Assembly: GCA_009760855.2 (NCBI GenBank) | Contig: WPIO01000006.1 | Location: forward strand, 2,265,001-2,329,000 | DNA length: 64,000 nt | Reading direction: 5' to 3' | From: Cristatella mucedo | Lineage: Eukaryota; Bryozoa; Phylactolaemata; Cristatellidae | Part shown: positions 34,447-44,990 of the stretch, in pieces | How the letters are laid out: each line of letters starts with the position of its first letter | Position numbering within the stretch: position 1 is the stretch's first letter | Translations under genes and position numbers: made by a program | Notes under the pieces: generated by a model | What the model was told of the DNA's origin: nothing | The model's database searches: none | The model's input: the letters and a program-made list of their open reading frames with translations, nothing else

Positions 34447-35560
34447 GAAAAAGATAATGTACTAGGAGCCTTTAAGTTAAACGATACCCCAAGCTTCTTT
34501 AGTTTGTCCGCAGGTCTAAAAATGATCACCTTCCTCTTACCGCCAATATAATCGCCAAAGCACAATATTGGCTTTCATTTTAATGTAGATAACTGCAAAT
34601 TCATACCTTTACTTATACATCTCCGTGCATTCTAGCACTTAAAAAACTCCCCTAATTCCTTTGCAGCATATATTACTGAGCTTAGCAGGTGGATAGCAGA
34701 AAACTTTCTCGAAATCAATGAAGATAAAACTGGCATACTAGTCATAGGAAAATCTAGTCATACCCAGAAATAGAAAAGCCAGACCCTCAAAATGGGCTCG
34801 GCAAGTCTATGTCCTGTGGCGCTGGCATACAATAGGATCGCTCTATTCCTAATAATCTTTCAATAGATTGCAAAATCCGATTCACAGTCAATTCTGCATT
34901 CATTCTGCTTCCTTAAGGTGCAAAAATTTGGACCTGTTTAGATAGGAATACCACGGCCTAGCTGGTTTACGCATTTGAGTCATGTGTTTTAGACTTCCAG
35001 AGCTCGAAAATCCCACGCCCACGTGCCGATGCAATAAGGTGATTGCATTTTCTGTAAAATTCTTCGTCTGCGTCACGACCACCACGCTATACCCCATTGG
35101 TTTGCACTGACGCTCATCAAATAGGTATCAATGCACTGTTCTGCATGCACTGGCTTGCAGGTCCTCTTATTGTCTAGCTCTAACATATCTCTCAAAAATG
35201 CTCCCTGCTCAGACTTTGCTTCGTACCACGTGCTGTCTAGACTTAAGTCGTTAAGTGGTCCTTATGACGAAGATCGAAGCCTTTAGAGATCGTACATCCA
35301 GTTCATGCATCTTAAAGACTTGAACTCACTACTGACTGACGCAATGATATCCCTTGACTTTTGGACATTTCAAAAAAAAAGCTAAAACCTCACGTATTTC
35401 TCACTATATTTTCGTCGTCTGTACTACAAGTTGCTCACCCGTGCTGACACTGTCTATTATCTCTAACCGATTCTCCTTCTTCCCTTGAAGCAAATTCAAA
35501 GTGCCTCGAAAATGATTTGAAATTCTGAGGGATTTACGTATAAACATATTTTATTGTTGG
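34447..35560 (+). mobile_element. Old L2-type LINE, 3' half
   Basis: Worn match to LINE-A in the same order: 'ataatcgccaaagcacaatat' (IAKHN), 'gataaaactggcatactagt' (DKTNLLV), 'gtttagataggaataccacg', 'acttgaactcactactgac', then a tail 'cctcgaaaatgatttgaaattctgaggg' with ATT-like ending near 35,555. Substitutions and indels are so many that no frame survives. Together with 32180-34257 it makes a nearly full-length element of about 3 kb. Confidence 0.7.
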
Positions 35561-35808
35561 TAAATCATTTAAATAAACCATGTCATGTTAAAAAATTATC
35601 AACGATCGATGCCATGTATATATAGCTTCTAGATTTCTCTAGAACACTGCTGCCACTGCTGCCTTCTCCACATGGGCCACAGGAGAATGTAACCGATAGT
35701 TGAAGGGAAGAAGGACATCGGCTGAGCAGGGATCCAGTGCTTCGCTTGATTAGCACGTGTTTTTGTTTGGCCACTGAGTGATAAATGCGTAGGCAGCGCC
35801 TACGAAAA

Positions 35809-35999
<191 letters not shown>

Positions 36000-36073
36000 A
36001 TAGCTAAGCAGAGAGAAGGAGATAGACAGAGGTTAACATAGTGTGTGCATGAGCGTGTGCATGCGGGTGTGGG

Positions 36074-36075
<2 letters not shown>

Positions 36076-36149
<74 letters not shown>
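36076..36149. repeat. (GT)n microsatellite
   Basis: About 74 bases of GT, only 75 bases downstream of the GA tract. Confidence 0.95.
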
Positions 36150-36152
<3 letters not shown>

Positions 36153-37301
36153 GAGTGAGAGAAGAGAGGAGACGCACAGGTGAATTTTGATTTACCTTGG
36201 AAGCATCATCGACCAGTAAACCAGGAAGGCAGTTAACACAAACGCAGATTCGGCAAGGAAAAGCCATGCACTCATGGTTCACCTCGAGGTCAGCGACATA
36301 CTATGGTGTCACAAAGCTGGCTACACAACTGCCATCGGCTCGATGGCGAGCACTAAAGTGGGTGCTAGGTCAGAGCACGGTACAAGGTCAGAGCATGGCC
36401 AGCTATAAATAGTAAAGGAGAAGAGGGGCAGAGAGCTCATGCAGAGGAAGAGAGAAAGCTGCCACCAGCAGATAGAGAAACTGGGGCATACTCGCCATGG
36501 CCACTCGTTGAGCTCAGCAAACGTTTAATGGAGGAGATTAGAAGGCTGTAATCAATCGGTCAGTGAGTGGGCGAAGCTCACTAATGAGCAGCCAGTGATG
36601 AGGAGGAGGAGGCAGCAAGCCGACAAGGATAGAGTGGCCTCAGTTAGCCTGGTACCGGCAGAGGAGACAATAATAAACAAGCTGGGAGGGCCAGTCGACT
36701 GGGCAGCTCAAGGTGCACCACTAGCGAATTGACCCCTGCTTTGAAGTTGGTGTCTGGGAAGGCTGAACATCTCAGACTAGGATAGCCACTGACCTCGGTG
36801 CCTGTCCGGCCCGATAGTGACATCGATGCTCGGTAGGTCCCTTTTGTAGGCATATAGGCATTCGGATAGCTGGACGTGTGCTCCTTTTGGAAAGACATGG
36901 GCAGGTGCTCACTAATTTTCCTCGTGTGGATTGACGCATACAACAAACAGTACATCCATTAAATTGGCCTGAGTGGTCGCCTACAAGCAGGACAGGCGCC
37001 AGACCGGCAAGCTCTAGCAGCACCACCTGCTTAAGCTGCACCGCAGAGATGTCAAGATGAGCGCTTGCATGCTGCTGCGTGCAGGCTGCTTAGGACCGCG
37101 GAGGTAGTGAATGTGTGAACAGTGCGGTAATACCGTGTCCTTTGTCTGCAGAAGGGCCTGAAGGAGCTTTTACATGACGAGCATATTATTTGGCACTCAA
37201 GCCAAAGCAATCGCAAAGACTGCCAACAGTCGGTCAGTCAGTCAACACGATCTCTACGAAGGGGCGAGCGAGGGGAGGAAAGAGAGCAAGAGGAAGAAGA
37301 A
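36150..37301. other. Spacer with weak coding-like frame, unassigned
   Basis: Average composition. A 103-codon frame with an ATG start (36644-36955, minus) has a fairly varied amino-acid make-up but overlaps another open frame (36772-37041, minus). No splice signals or domain are evident, so I leave it uncalled. Confidence 0.35.
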
Positions 37302-37623
37302 GCCGCTGAGGCACTGAGCCGCTGAGGCACTGAGGCACTGAGGCACTGAGCCACTGAGGCACTGAGCTACTGAGGCACTGAGGCACTGAGCTACTGAGGC
37401 ACTGAGGCACTGAGGCACTGAGCCGCTGAGCTACTGAGGCACTGAGGCACTGAGGCACTGAGCCGCTGAGCTACTGAGGCACTGATCACTGAATCACTGT
37501 GCCACCGAGCCACTGAGCCACTGAGCTACTGAGCTACTGATCACTGAACAACTGAGGCACTGTGGCACCGAGGCACTGTGGCACTGAGGCACTGTGGCAC
37601 TGAGCCACTGAGGCACCGAGGCA
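37302..37623. repeat. 8-bp minisatellite (AGGCACTG)n
   Basis: About 40 tandem copies of an 8-mer, mainly aggcactg with agccactg, agctactg and agccgctg variants and occasional short indels near 37480-37550. Because 8 is not a multiple of 3, frames through it cycle through three peptide phases and are not evidence of a gene. Confidence 0.95.
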
Positions 37624-38189
37624 TGCCAGTGACAGACGTGGCTTTAATATAAAAAAGAAGCTGCATAAGCACGGCAGCACGATAAAATGCCCAATGGCTC
37701 CTGGCACTCGAAGTATTACACCCTGGGAGGTCCCGAGCGGACTGCCAGAGCAGACCGACTAGCCACTGTGTTCAGCCCTGACGTGTCACTCTTGGAGACT
37801 TACTCGTGTGGAGGGATCAGCTGATCAGAAGTGGCTGCCCAGAGCTCACACTCTTCTCAGGCCTCTCCGGCCCAATCACGGTGATGCAAAAGTAAGTATA
37901 TACTTTCCTATTTTTCGGATCACGGGCAGCAAATTACGAGTCGGTAAACACTCACATGCCTGTCAACATGTCCACTGACGCATGAGACGACTTGGAAGAA
38001 TCATTTGCTTGCCACAGCCGGCACCCACTGTTTTCCCCCACATGACTGTGCAATTTGCCGTGCTTGGTACTTGGTGGAACGCCTCTTCTCCGATGGCAAC
38101 AAACAAGAAACAGGGGTCATACAAAGAGAACAGCCTAAGGGTTGTGCTAATGCTTTCGAGCAGATTGGTTGAAAGCGCTATATCCCCTA
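37624..38189. other. Spacer, possible splice donor, no gene called
   Basis: Contains a strong donor-like GTAAGTAT at about 37891, but the frames upstream of it have stops (tga near 37821 and 37882). On the minus strand a 100-codon frame (37963-38262) spans into the dispersed repeat. Unassigned. Confidence 0.35.
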
Positions 38190-38690
38190 TGCAACTGGTA
38201 CAGATGTGGAGTGCGGCTTCCACATTCGGACCTAACCAGGCTGCAAACACAGCGTTCACCAAGGCTCTAGTATGGGCCGTCGGGTGACGAATTCTGATGA
38301 TATCTGAACCTTGTATTGCGGCTAGTGACTTGCAGGTGCAGAAGCAATTTACCCACGGAAGCCGACAGCAGCAGGAACACGGCAGAGGTGAAGAGCACTC
38401 GTACGTCAGTATATAACAAGTCCATATCCGTAATGTAGACAGATTTATTTGACATCAACCGGGAGAGTTACAGGCATTCAACGGCTGCTATGCTGCCTGC
38501 TAACGTCTTTGTGGCCTATTGCTCAAGCAGCTCAAATGCCAATGCCAACTCCGGCAACTTATGAAGTAACTGCCTATCCCATGGTGTAGACTTTTATACA
38601 ACTTCGGCCATAGATTATCTAGTAATCGTTTCCTAGCCGTTACAATTCCGGAACCATAGACAATGATTGTCGGTCATAATCTGGCTCATT
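38190..38690. repeat. Dispersed repeat R1, copy 1
   Basis: This aligns by eye in the same orientation with 47030-47475: 'tgaaccttgtattgcggctagtg' versus 'tgaaccttgtaatacggctagcg', followed by matching 'gccgacag..gcaggaacacggcag', 'ccatatccgtaatgtagacag' and 'cttttataca..tcggccatagattat'. Identity is roughly two thirds with indels. It matches none of the LINEs or SINEs. On the minus strand it has a 63-codon hydrophobic frame (38267-38458) that is not preserved in the other copy. Confidence 0.6.
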
Positions 38691-39984
38691 TAGCTGGCGT
38701 TGCTGGTTCGTAACTGCATCCAGGAAGCGGCTATCTCTCACACAGCAACGGTAATTCGGGTAGGGTTGGGTCATGGTGGCTGGGAGACTAATAAATTCGG
38801 ACTCGTAGAATGCACATCTGAAAAAGCTGCTGCGGTCTCTGAAAAGTCAGTAACGAGCTGACGAATGACTAGACTCGATCAACCAAGAGGAAACTGAGGG
38901 ATAGTTTGCACTCTAGATTACTAGCATCAAGGCTCGCATACGGCCACGCCTGGTTCCCAAATGTCAGCTCAATTGAGGCGAGCTAAATAGGCAAGGATAC
39001 AATGGTTGCAAGCCAAATTTAGGGTCGGCAGGTCAGCCCTAGGGCGATTCGCCGAGCAGATAACACTGGAATGTGGCCGTGTGCATGCTCGTTCAGTTTA
39101 CTCAGGATATTATTACTATTGATTCTTTCTGGCAGGGCTAGATCAAGTGGGGCCCGTACGAATCAGAGAGGCACCAACATAGCAAAGAGAGCACCGGCTG
39201 GCCTTAGCGCAGCCAATAGAAAGCAGCCGTGTCCACTCAAGAGGGCTACAACTTCTTTGTCGCACGTCATGCTTACGTGCAGCTGCCGCTGGTTTAGTGA
39301 TGACATTGGCTGTGGTATGTCACACTCTTTTTCGATCGGCAGCTATTCATAGTCCCATGTTGCTTGGGTTTCCAGGCAACAGCAGCTGGAGTAGCAGTGC
39401 TGCCGACGCCGGACCATGGCTTGCTAGGCAGCAGCACTTCTTGCCACACCCCTTTCTGATGTCAACTGGAGCCCTCGCACAACGGTGCTCGCACCCTGCC
39501 ATCGGCACACATGGAGCGTGCTGCTTTGCAGCCGGGCTTGGCCGTCCAGGCAGTACGTGGCCGATCGTCGGACATGGCAAGATGCTGTGCACAGCAGAGG
39601 AGCCCGGGCAACACAAATGTCTGTCGGATCGAAAACTAGCCCTCGCCAACTGGCTCGCGTCGGCAGCTGTCCAGCAAGCCGACCTCTGCAAAGTCCCCTG
39701 CTTTGCCAGTGCAGGCAGTCAGCAGAATGGCCGCATGCGTTCAAGCACGCGAGCAGGCAGACGATGGCCTGGAAGCACCCTCAGCTCAGGGTGGAGGCGC
39801 ACTACTTGAGCAAGCACTCACTGCACTCTCACTCTGCACTCTCTCAGCTGGCAGCATCGTGCAGCCACCGAGAGCCGAAGCTTCGGCTTCAGCTGAGCGT
39901 CAGCTGATGGCGGCTTGCCGTCCAAGCAAAGCTCTGCAAACGAGTGAGCTGTAGCAGGTGGCGCCACAGGGTCAGGGTCGAAAT
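38691..39984. other. Spacer with GC-richer part, no gene recognised
   Basis: From about 39,350 to 39,960 the sequence is GC-richer and open in several frames on both strands (39297-39809, 39485-39907, 39703-39954 +; 39347-39691 -). No frame stands out. Rich in gcagc phrases. Confidence 0.35.
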
Positions 39985-40530
39985 GAGATTAGGTAGGTAA
40001 ACCAAGTGTGATTCAGAAATTGGAATGGCTAACGCGCAAAATCAGCTCTGCCAGCATATATCCTGCCGAATCTGCACGATATCTAGGCGTCATGTTCCCC
40101 AAGTGACCTTTCGTGACGACCACATCAGCTCCACAGTCAGCCTGCATACTTTCAGTTACATATCATTGCTAAATTTTGAGCTTGTTTAGATATGGGTACC
40201 ACATCTAAGTTAGTCCATGCATTTGTGATATCCATTTAGTTCGTGTGCTCGCAAAGCCTGGAACTCATCCCAACTTCCGTCACGACATCCCCATGACTTT
40301 ACCTCATTTAAAAAGAAATTAAAAACGCACCTATTTATGACAACATTTAGTGGGCTTACTTGCATGCTGACCCTGTGCATTTCATCCCTAACCATGTTAT
40401 TCATGTGTTTATCAGCATGATACCAGTCACCACTCGATCGTGTTTTGCATTTCCCTTTGCAGCAAATGTAAAGCGCCTAGAAAGGGATTGAGTTCTCTGA
40501 GGGCGCTTTATTAAGTGCATTATTGTTATT
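39985..40530 (+). mobile_element. LINE-A copy, internally deleted
   Basis: Starts at the GKPSVIQKLE region ('accaagtgtgattcagaaatt'), continues to 'catgcatttgtgatatcc' and then jumps directly to 'atttagttcgtgtgctcgca', skipping the roughly 300 bases present in the 5.65-kb copy. It ends with the C-terminal YLFMTTFSG-like region, the 3' UTR, the terminal hairpin (about 40469-40510) and an ATT-type tail. Dead copy. Confidence 0.85.
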
Positions 40531-40634
40531 ATAATTATTATTTCCTTTACAGCAAATGTAAAGCGCCTATGAAGAGATTGAGTTCTCTGGGGGCGCTTTA
40601 GCAAGGGTATTATTATTATTATTATTATTATTAA
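40531..40634 (+). mobile_element. LINE-A tail fragment, second in stack
   Basis: A second copy of only the last ~90 bases: 'cagcaaatgtaaagcgcctatgaagag', the hairpin and (ATT)n. It begins directly in the ATT tail of the preceding copy. Confidence 0.85.
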
Positions 40635-40856
40635 GTGTTCATGTGTGCTGACACTGTGCATGCTGCCACTAACCACACTTACATACTGAACCGGTACACG
40701 GTCACCCCTAATAATGTTATTCTTGTTGCTCATTGAGCATGCCACCACTAACCATTTGATCGTGCTTCATTTGCAACAAATGCAAAGCGCCTACAAAGAG
40801 ATAGAGTTCTCCGAGGATGCTTTATCAAGTGAGTTATCATTTTATTATTATTAGGC
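40635..40856 (+). mobile_element. LINE-A 3' UTR fragment, third in stack
   Basis: A third LINE-A end following the previous (ATT)n: 'gttcatgtgtgctgacactgtgc', 'ctaaccacacttacatactg', then a diverged hairpin (gcaaagcgcctacaaagagat ... gaggatgcttta) and ATT tail. Longer than the second unit and more diverged. Confidence 0.82.
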
Positions 40857-41333
40857 AAAAGTTTCACCCAGAGTGAAGATACTGCCATCGTTCTTTGGCA
40901 AGACTAGCATGACTGAGAATTGGCAGCCAAGTTGCTCCTCCGAGCACAAGTGACCGACCAGCAGCGTTGGCTGACATGCTGTTGTTGCTGGTTGTTCTTC
41001 GGCTGGGAGCAAACCGCCGTCGTCCTGGTCGTGCAAACCACGGCTTGGCAGTGGCGAGAGTGTGTAGCTCGGTGACAGCGGTGCAAAGTGGCCGGGAGAA
41101 GCCTGCCACCGCAGGCAGGATACCCTTTCACAGCCGCGACAAGCCGAGCAGAGCTTATCGACCACCTCCGTGTTGGTCCAGAGTGTCAAGCCAGCATCAG
41201 ACCTTGCTCTTTCAGAAAAGAGAGAGCGAGAGAGAGAGAGACCGGCAGATAGACAGTCCGACATTCGAGCTCGTATTAGTGGACACAAGTGATCGGTGGC
41301 AAAATAAAGAATATATAATATATATAAAATATA
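40857..41333. other. Spacer, nothing recognised
   Basis: Average sequence with a short GA run (41220-41242). Overlapping open frames on both strands (40851-41288 -, 40967-41347 +) lack motifs. Confidence 0.35.
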
Positions 41334-41468
41334 ATCGATTTATATAGCGCCCCAAGATAACTTAATCTCTATTCAGGCGCTTCACATATGCCTCGGGGCT
41401 CGAGCCCACGACCTCAGCCAGACCTTGGTCGGGCGAGCACCTTAACCGCTAGACCAAACCAGCTCGGC
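41334..41468 (-). mobile_element. SINE1, best-preserved copy
   Basis: Complete SINE1. Minus strand: GCCGAGCTGGTTTGGTCTAG (5' end and box A), 'cggttaaggtgctcgcccga', 'ccaaggtctggctgaggtcg', box B as GGGCTCGAGCCC (plus strand 41396-41407), 'gaggcatatgtgaagcgcc', then the tail hairpin with AGAGATTAAGTT and GGGGCGCTATATAAAT. About 135 bases. The outer hairpin stem AGCGCC/GGCGCT is intact. This copy serves as the reference for the family. Confidence 0.92.
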
Positions 41469-42457
41469 AAATGCCAAGAGAGAAGATTTTGGATACGAAT
41501 AGCGTCATTTGCCGTCAATTGGCTCAGTAGCACCATAATCAAGGCAGCCGGTTTCGAGCAACGAATTGCAGGAATAAGCTTCTGGGCGTATCCCCTCTTG
41601 GTGGTACTTCACACCTATGCGAACCCACTACTAAGGTAAATCGTAAGTCGTATCTAAGTATCGCCTACAGCTTGCACGGCATTACAACTCTGCCAAGGCA
41701 CAAATTTAGAATTTACTGGGTGTTTTAAATTTTTTTAGATCGCTTCGATGCACCGTGCAACTGCAGCTTAGGTCAATGGTCCAAGTCTGCTGCATCGCAT
41801 CTGGATGGGTGATTCCACACTCTGAGGCCGAGAATGTGCAGATACGTCGGCTAGTGCAAGGAAGCGCCAGACTACTGCAAATTGGGTGTACATTTCGCCT
41901 CATCAGTCTAGAACCTTGAAAGGCAGCCTCTGCTCGGCTCCGCAGGATGGTAAATGCTCTCGTAAAAGCAGATTTCGGGCGGCAGGTGGCGCTGAGATCG
42001 AGCTACACGAGCCTCTTTCCACGATGTTTAGCCCCGCGGGAAAGCAATTTATCTCGGGTAGGATGCAAACAAAGGCTGGTCATCTTTCGTCGCCTACGAC
42101 CGCGGCTGGTCGGGGTCGAACGCTGCCTCAGGTGACGGCGCCATCGAGGAACCGAAACATCGCCACCGTGAACAGCCGGATGAAAGCCGGGTTTTTACAC
42201 GAGACTAGCAGTCTTCGAGGACGAGTCAAGATGTCGCGGCCGTTGCTGCATGCTCAATATAAGGCCTGTATGTTAAGGGTGCTCTCTGGAAGGAGGCGGA
42301 ACGTGGAAGAGGGCGGCTCCCGCACCTGCTTCACGAGCTTCTTATTAAAACGAACGTCCTCTCGTTCATTATTAACGGGGATTTTCGAGATGGCGTTGCT
42401 CGAGGGCGAAGCTAGCGACGTGCGACGTCTAGTAATCGAGCGAGCTAGCTAGCTACG
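41469..42457. other. Region with a 188-codon open frame, unassigned
   Basis: The plus frame 41886-42452 is open for 188 codons but begins at a GTG, has no recognisable domain, and composition shifts from AT-rich to GC-rich along it. The absence of repeats makes it the longest non-repetitive open frame of the window's right half. It may be chance in stop-poor DNA. Confidence 0.3.
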
Positions 42458-42476
42458 TGGGTGGGTGGGTGGGTGG
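42458..42476 (+). other. G-quadruplex-type (GGGT)n run
   Basis: GTGGGTGGGTGGGTGGGTGG, four to five G3 tracts with single-T loops, next to a (GCTA)n stretch at 42443-42455. Confidence 0.7.
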
Positions 42477-44184
42477 AGATTGGCGAAACGAATTCTTATT
42501 TTGAAGGGCCGTCGGCGGTTGTTTACGTCCGCCCGCTGTATATAGAGGCTACCCTTCGCGAGATGTGCGAGGGGCCTTTCACCGTCAACCTTCGACCTCG
42601 CGGCCAGGTGTCTCAGGCAGACGATACGGCGTTCAAGGCCTCGGCGTGAAACGGTCGCCGGCCTCCGAGGCATCGGCAGCAGCCGTCGGATCGGCAACGT
42701 GCCCGGTTCCAGGTTTTTAATCAAATGCACCCGTCGGGCTCGCGATTTCAGCGCCCGCTCATCGACGTCAGCTGTTCGCGGCCGTCGGCGTAGTAGTAAT
42801 AGTAGCTACAGCAGCAATGACCGGTGCTGCATTCGTGGGCAGCGCCCTCAGAGCGCTGCATCTTTCCAAGCACAATGCGTCGCATTTCTCATCAGAGAGA
42901 GCGAGCGCCGAATTGGCGTTAAGGCTCAGCGCCAGCCAGCCGTCTCGAGCCCATCGGGTCGTAACGCCGGCCCCACCCTCGGCACCTTCGCCGGATCTGT
43001 TCAGTCGCGAGGAAGCCGGCGAGCGCCGGCTTCCTCGCGATCGCCGGCGATCGCCGGAGCAAGAAGCCATACGAAAGTGCTAACGACTATCTATGCAAAC
43101 GGCGAGTCTTGTCGCCATCGGAGCCAGATGACCGAGGCCGATACTGGCGATACGGGCGAAAACTAATCCTACCACTACACCCAAGGTGTGGTTGGACCAG
43201 CGGCGGAGGACGGGCGGTGACCAGCCGGCAATCCGGCGCACCACCATACTAATCGTTCGGATCCGCCGCCGCCGCCGCCGCTGCCGTATTGATCCGGCTT
43301 CAGTCGAGCCAGCCGCCGCCGCCGCTGCGCTGCCGCGAGTGCTCGAAGTCCGCCATAGGCGGACACAGATGGGCGGCACGCTCGCTCGAGCGAGCAGCCT
43401 CGTTCGCGAATCGCAGTCGGCCGGGCTGCCGAACCGGTCGTGGGCGGAAGTGCTGACGAAAGGGGGCGATGGCGAGCTGTCGTCCATCGCTGGGCTGCTG
43501 ATGAGGTCGAGGCTGCACGCGGACTGCTGCAGTCGAGCAGCTGCAGCCCCTTCGCAGGAGTCCAAGGAGGGGCCGGAGCCGGCCTCGCTCTCGCCCTTCG
43601 TACCTGTGCCGCCGCCGCGAAGACCGAGATCGTTGTCGTCGTGGCCTCCGCACCAATGGCCCCCCCAGGACCAAAGTACGCCAGGCGCTCGTTCTCAGCT
43701 AGTCCTCGCCTGCGTGCGATAAGAATGCCAGCGAAGAGCGAGCGAGTGAAGCGAGTCTAACGACACGTGGGTGCGCCTATGCGTGCAGAAGTGACGAAGG
43801 TGACTGGGCGAGGCGGTGCAGAGCGCCGATCGCTTAACGAAGCAAGTCACGTATCCGCAGCGCACAGAGCAATCACACGTCGACGGCCGCCAGAGGGCGA
43901 CAGGTGCTCGCCCACACACAATCCGTAGCATACAACGACAACGCACGTTTGGCGCTGGTAGCGCAGCTGCTCCGCTCTGCTCTGCTAAAAAGCCCCGAGC
44001 GTAACGCGACCGCCGCCTATCGTGTGAACGTAGCTTTTTATGACATTTACAATTTACAATCTGCAAAGCAGCCGGAGGCCACCTGTCGCGGCGCTGACGG
44101 CCGGAAAAGAATTCAGCATCGAGAGGGCTACGATCCCGAAACAATTTACCTAGCTAGCCGAGTGCTCTAACATATAAAAACTAT
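42477..44184. other. CpG-rich island-like block
   Basis: GC-rich and CpG-dense, flanked on both sides by AT-richer DNA. Overlapping open frames run on both strands (43186-43722 +, 43080-43565 -, 43300-43674 -). The plus frame has some GC3 excess but also the opposite strand is open, so no exon is called. It contains the perfect hairpin at 43005-43040. A promoter-associated CpG island is a reasonable but unproven reading. Confidence 0.4.
43005..43040. repeat. Perfect 17-bp inverted repeat
   Basis: TCGCGAGGAAGCCGGCG (43005-43021), a 2-base spacer AG, then its exact reverse complement (43024-43040). It is followed by a further gatcgccggcgatcgccgg self-complementary stretch. Confidence 0.9.
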
Positions 44185-44317
44185 AATTCGTTTGTTTAGC
44201 TCCTTAAGAGAACTTGATCGCTATTCAGACGCTTCACATATGCCTCGGGGCTCGAGCCTGCGACCTCGGCCAGACCTTGGTGGGGGCGAGTTAACCACTA
44301 GGCCAAACCAGCTCGGC
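44185..44317 (-). mobile_element. SINE1 copy
   Basis: Complete at both ends: minus-strand GCCGAGCTGGTTTGGCCTAG head and GAGCTAAACAAACGAAT tail end. The middle 'cgcc' box A/B spacing is shortened (gggggcgagttaacc on the plus strand). The tail reads GCGATCAAGTTCTCTTAAGG, so the inner hairpin stem is weakened. Confidence 0.85.
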
Positions 44318-44784
44318 AACCGAGACAACTACTCTCCACACACACACACCCTCCCCCAGCGTTCAACGCGAAGCGCTTTCACTCGGCCTCCGCCTTACTA
44401 TACGCTGACGCTGACGCGAGCTCGATGTTGACGCCGAGTTTCGATTCCTCCACCGCTTGCTTGAATGGCTTCGCTTGTAACTGCAAGCTTTGGGGCTAAG
44501 TGCAAAGCGTCGCTGCGTACTCGGACCAGAGTGGACCTGGAAGCCCCCTCCCCCCCCGCCCTGCGAGCGGTCCGCCATCGTGTCCGAGGTCAGCTACTAG
44601 TCGTTACTGGTCGCTACGCTTCAGAAGCGACGAATAACAAATATGTCGACAGCCATAATCTGGCTGACGTGGCGCGCCAGGGTTTCAGTTCAGCCCTCGG
44701 TTGAGAATATCGCGCCCATGAACGCCGCCCTCCGTCGTAGACTTCTGGTCAGTCTCGTGCTACTCGGAAAAGCCTAGGCCATCG

Positions 44785-44990
44785 TCTGTGCATGCTGCCA
44801 CTGTGCATGCTGCCACTAACCACACTCGCATGCTGACCCTGTGCATGTCACCCCTAACCATGCTATTCATGTTGTTTATCAAGCTTGATACCACTAACCA
44901 TTCGATCGTGTTTACTTTGCAGTAAATGTAAAGCACCTAGAAAGAGATTGATTTATCTGAGGGCGCTGTATCAAGTATATTATTATTATC
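44785..44990 (+). mobile_element. LINE-A 3' UTR fragment
   Basis: It holds only the 3' UTR: 'ctaaccacactcgcatgctg', 'gtcacccctaaccatgctat', then the hairpin 'taaagcacctagaaagagattg' ... 'gagggcgctgtatcaag' and an ATT tail. The first 15-17 bases of the UTR piece (tgtgcatgctgccac) are duplicated in tandem. Confidence 0.85.

Noticed and set aside
36644-36955. 103-codon minus-strand frame with ATG
   Set aside because: Plausible composition, but another open frame overlaps it and there is no homology I recognise.
37234-37458. Repeat peptide (SVPQCLSxS) on the minus strand, and a CRISPR-like impression
   Set aside because: It is an 8-bp tandem minisatellite without spacers; the unit is not a multiple of three, so there is neither CRISPR nor a selected repeat protein.
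37891-37898. Strong splice donor GTAAGTAT
   Set aside because: No open frame reaches it from a plausible acceptor, so it is likely fortuitous.
41886-42452. 188-codon plus-strand open frame
   Set aside because: No ATG start, no domain, and no acceptor site that fits; kept only as an unassigned stretch.
43186-43722. Possible first exon in the CpG-rich block
   Set aside because: It has some GC3 excess, but the reverse strand is equally open and no start or donor site is convincing.
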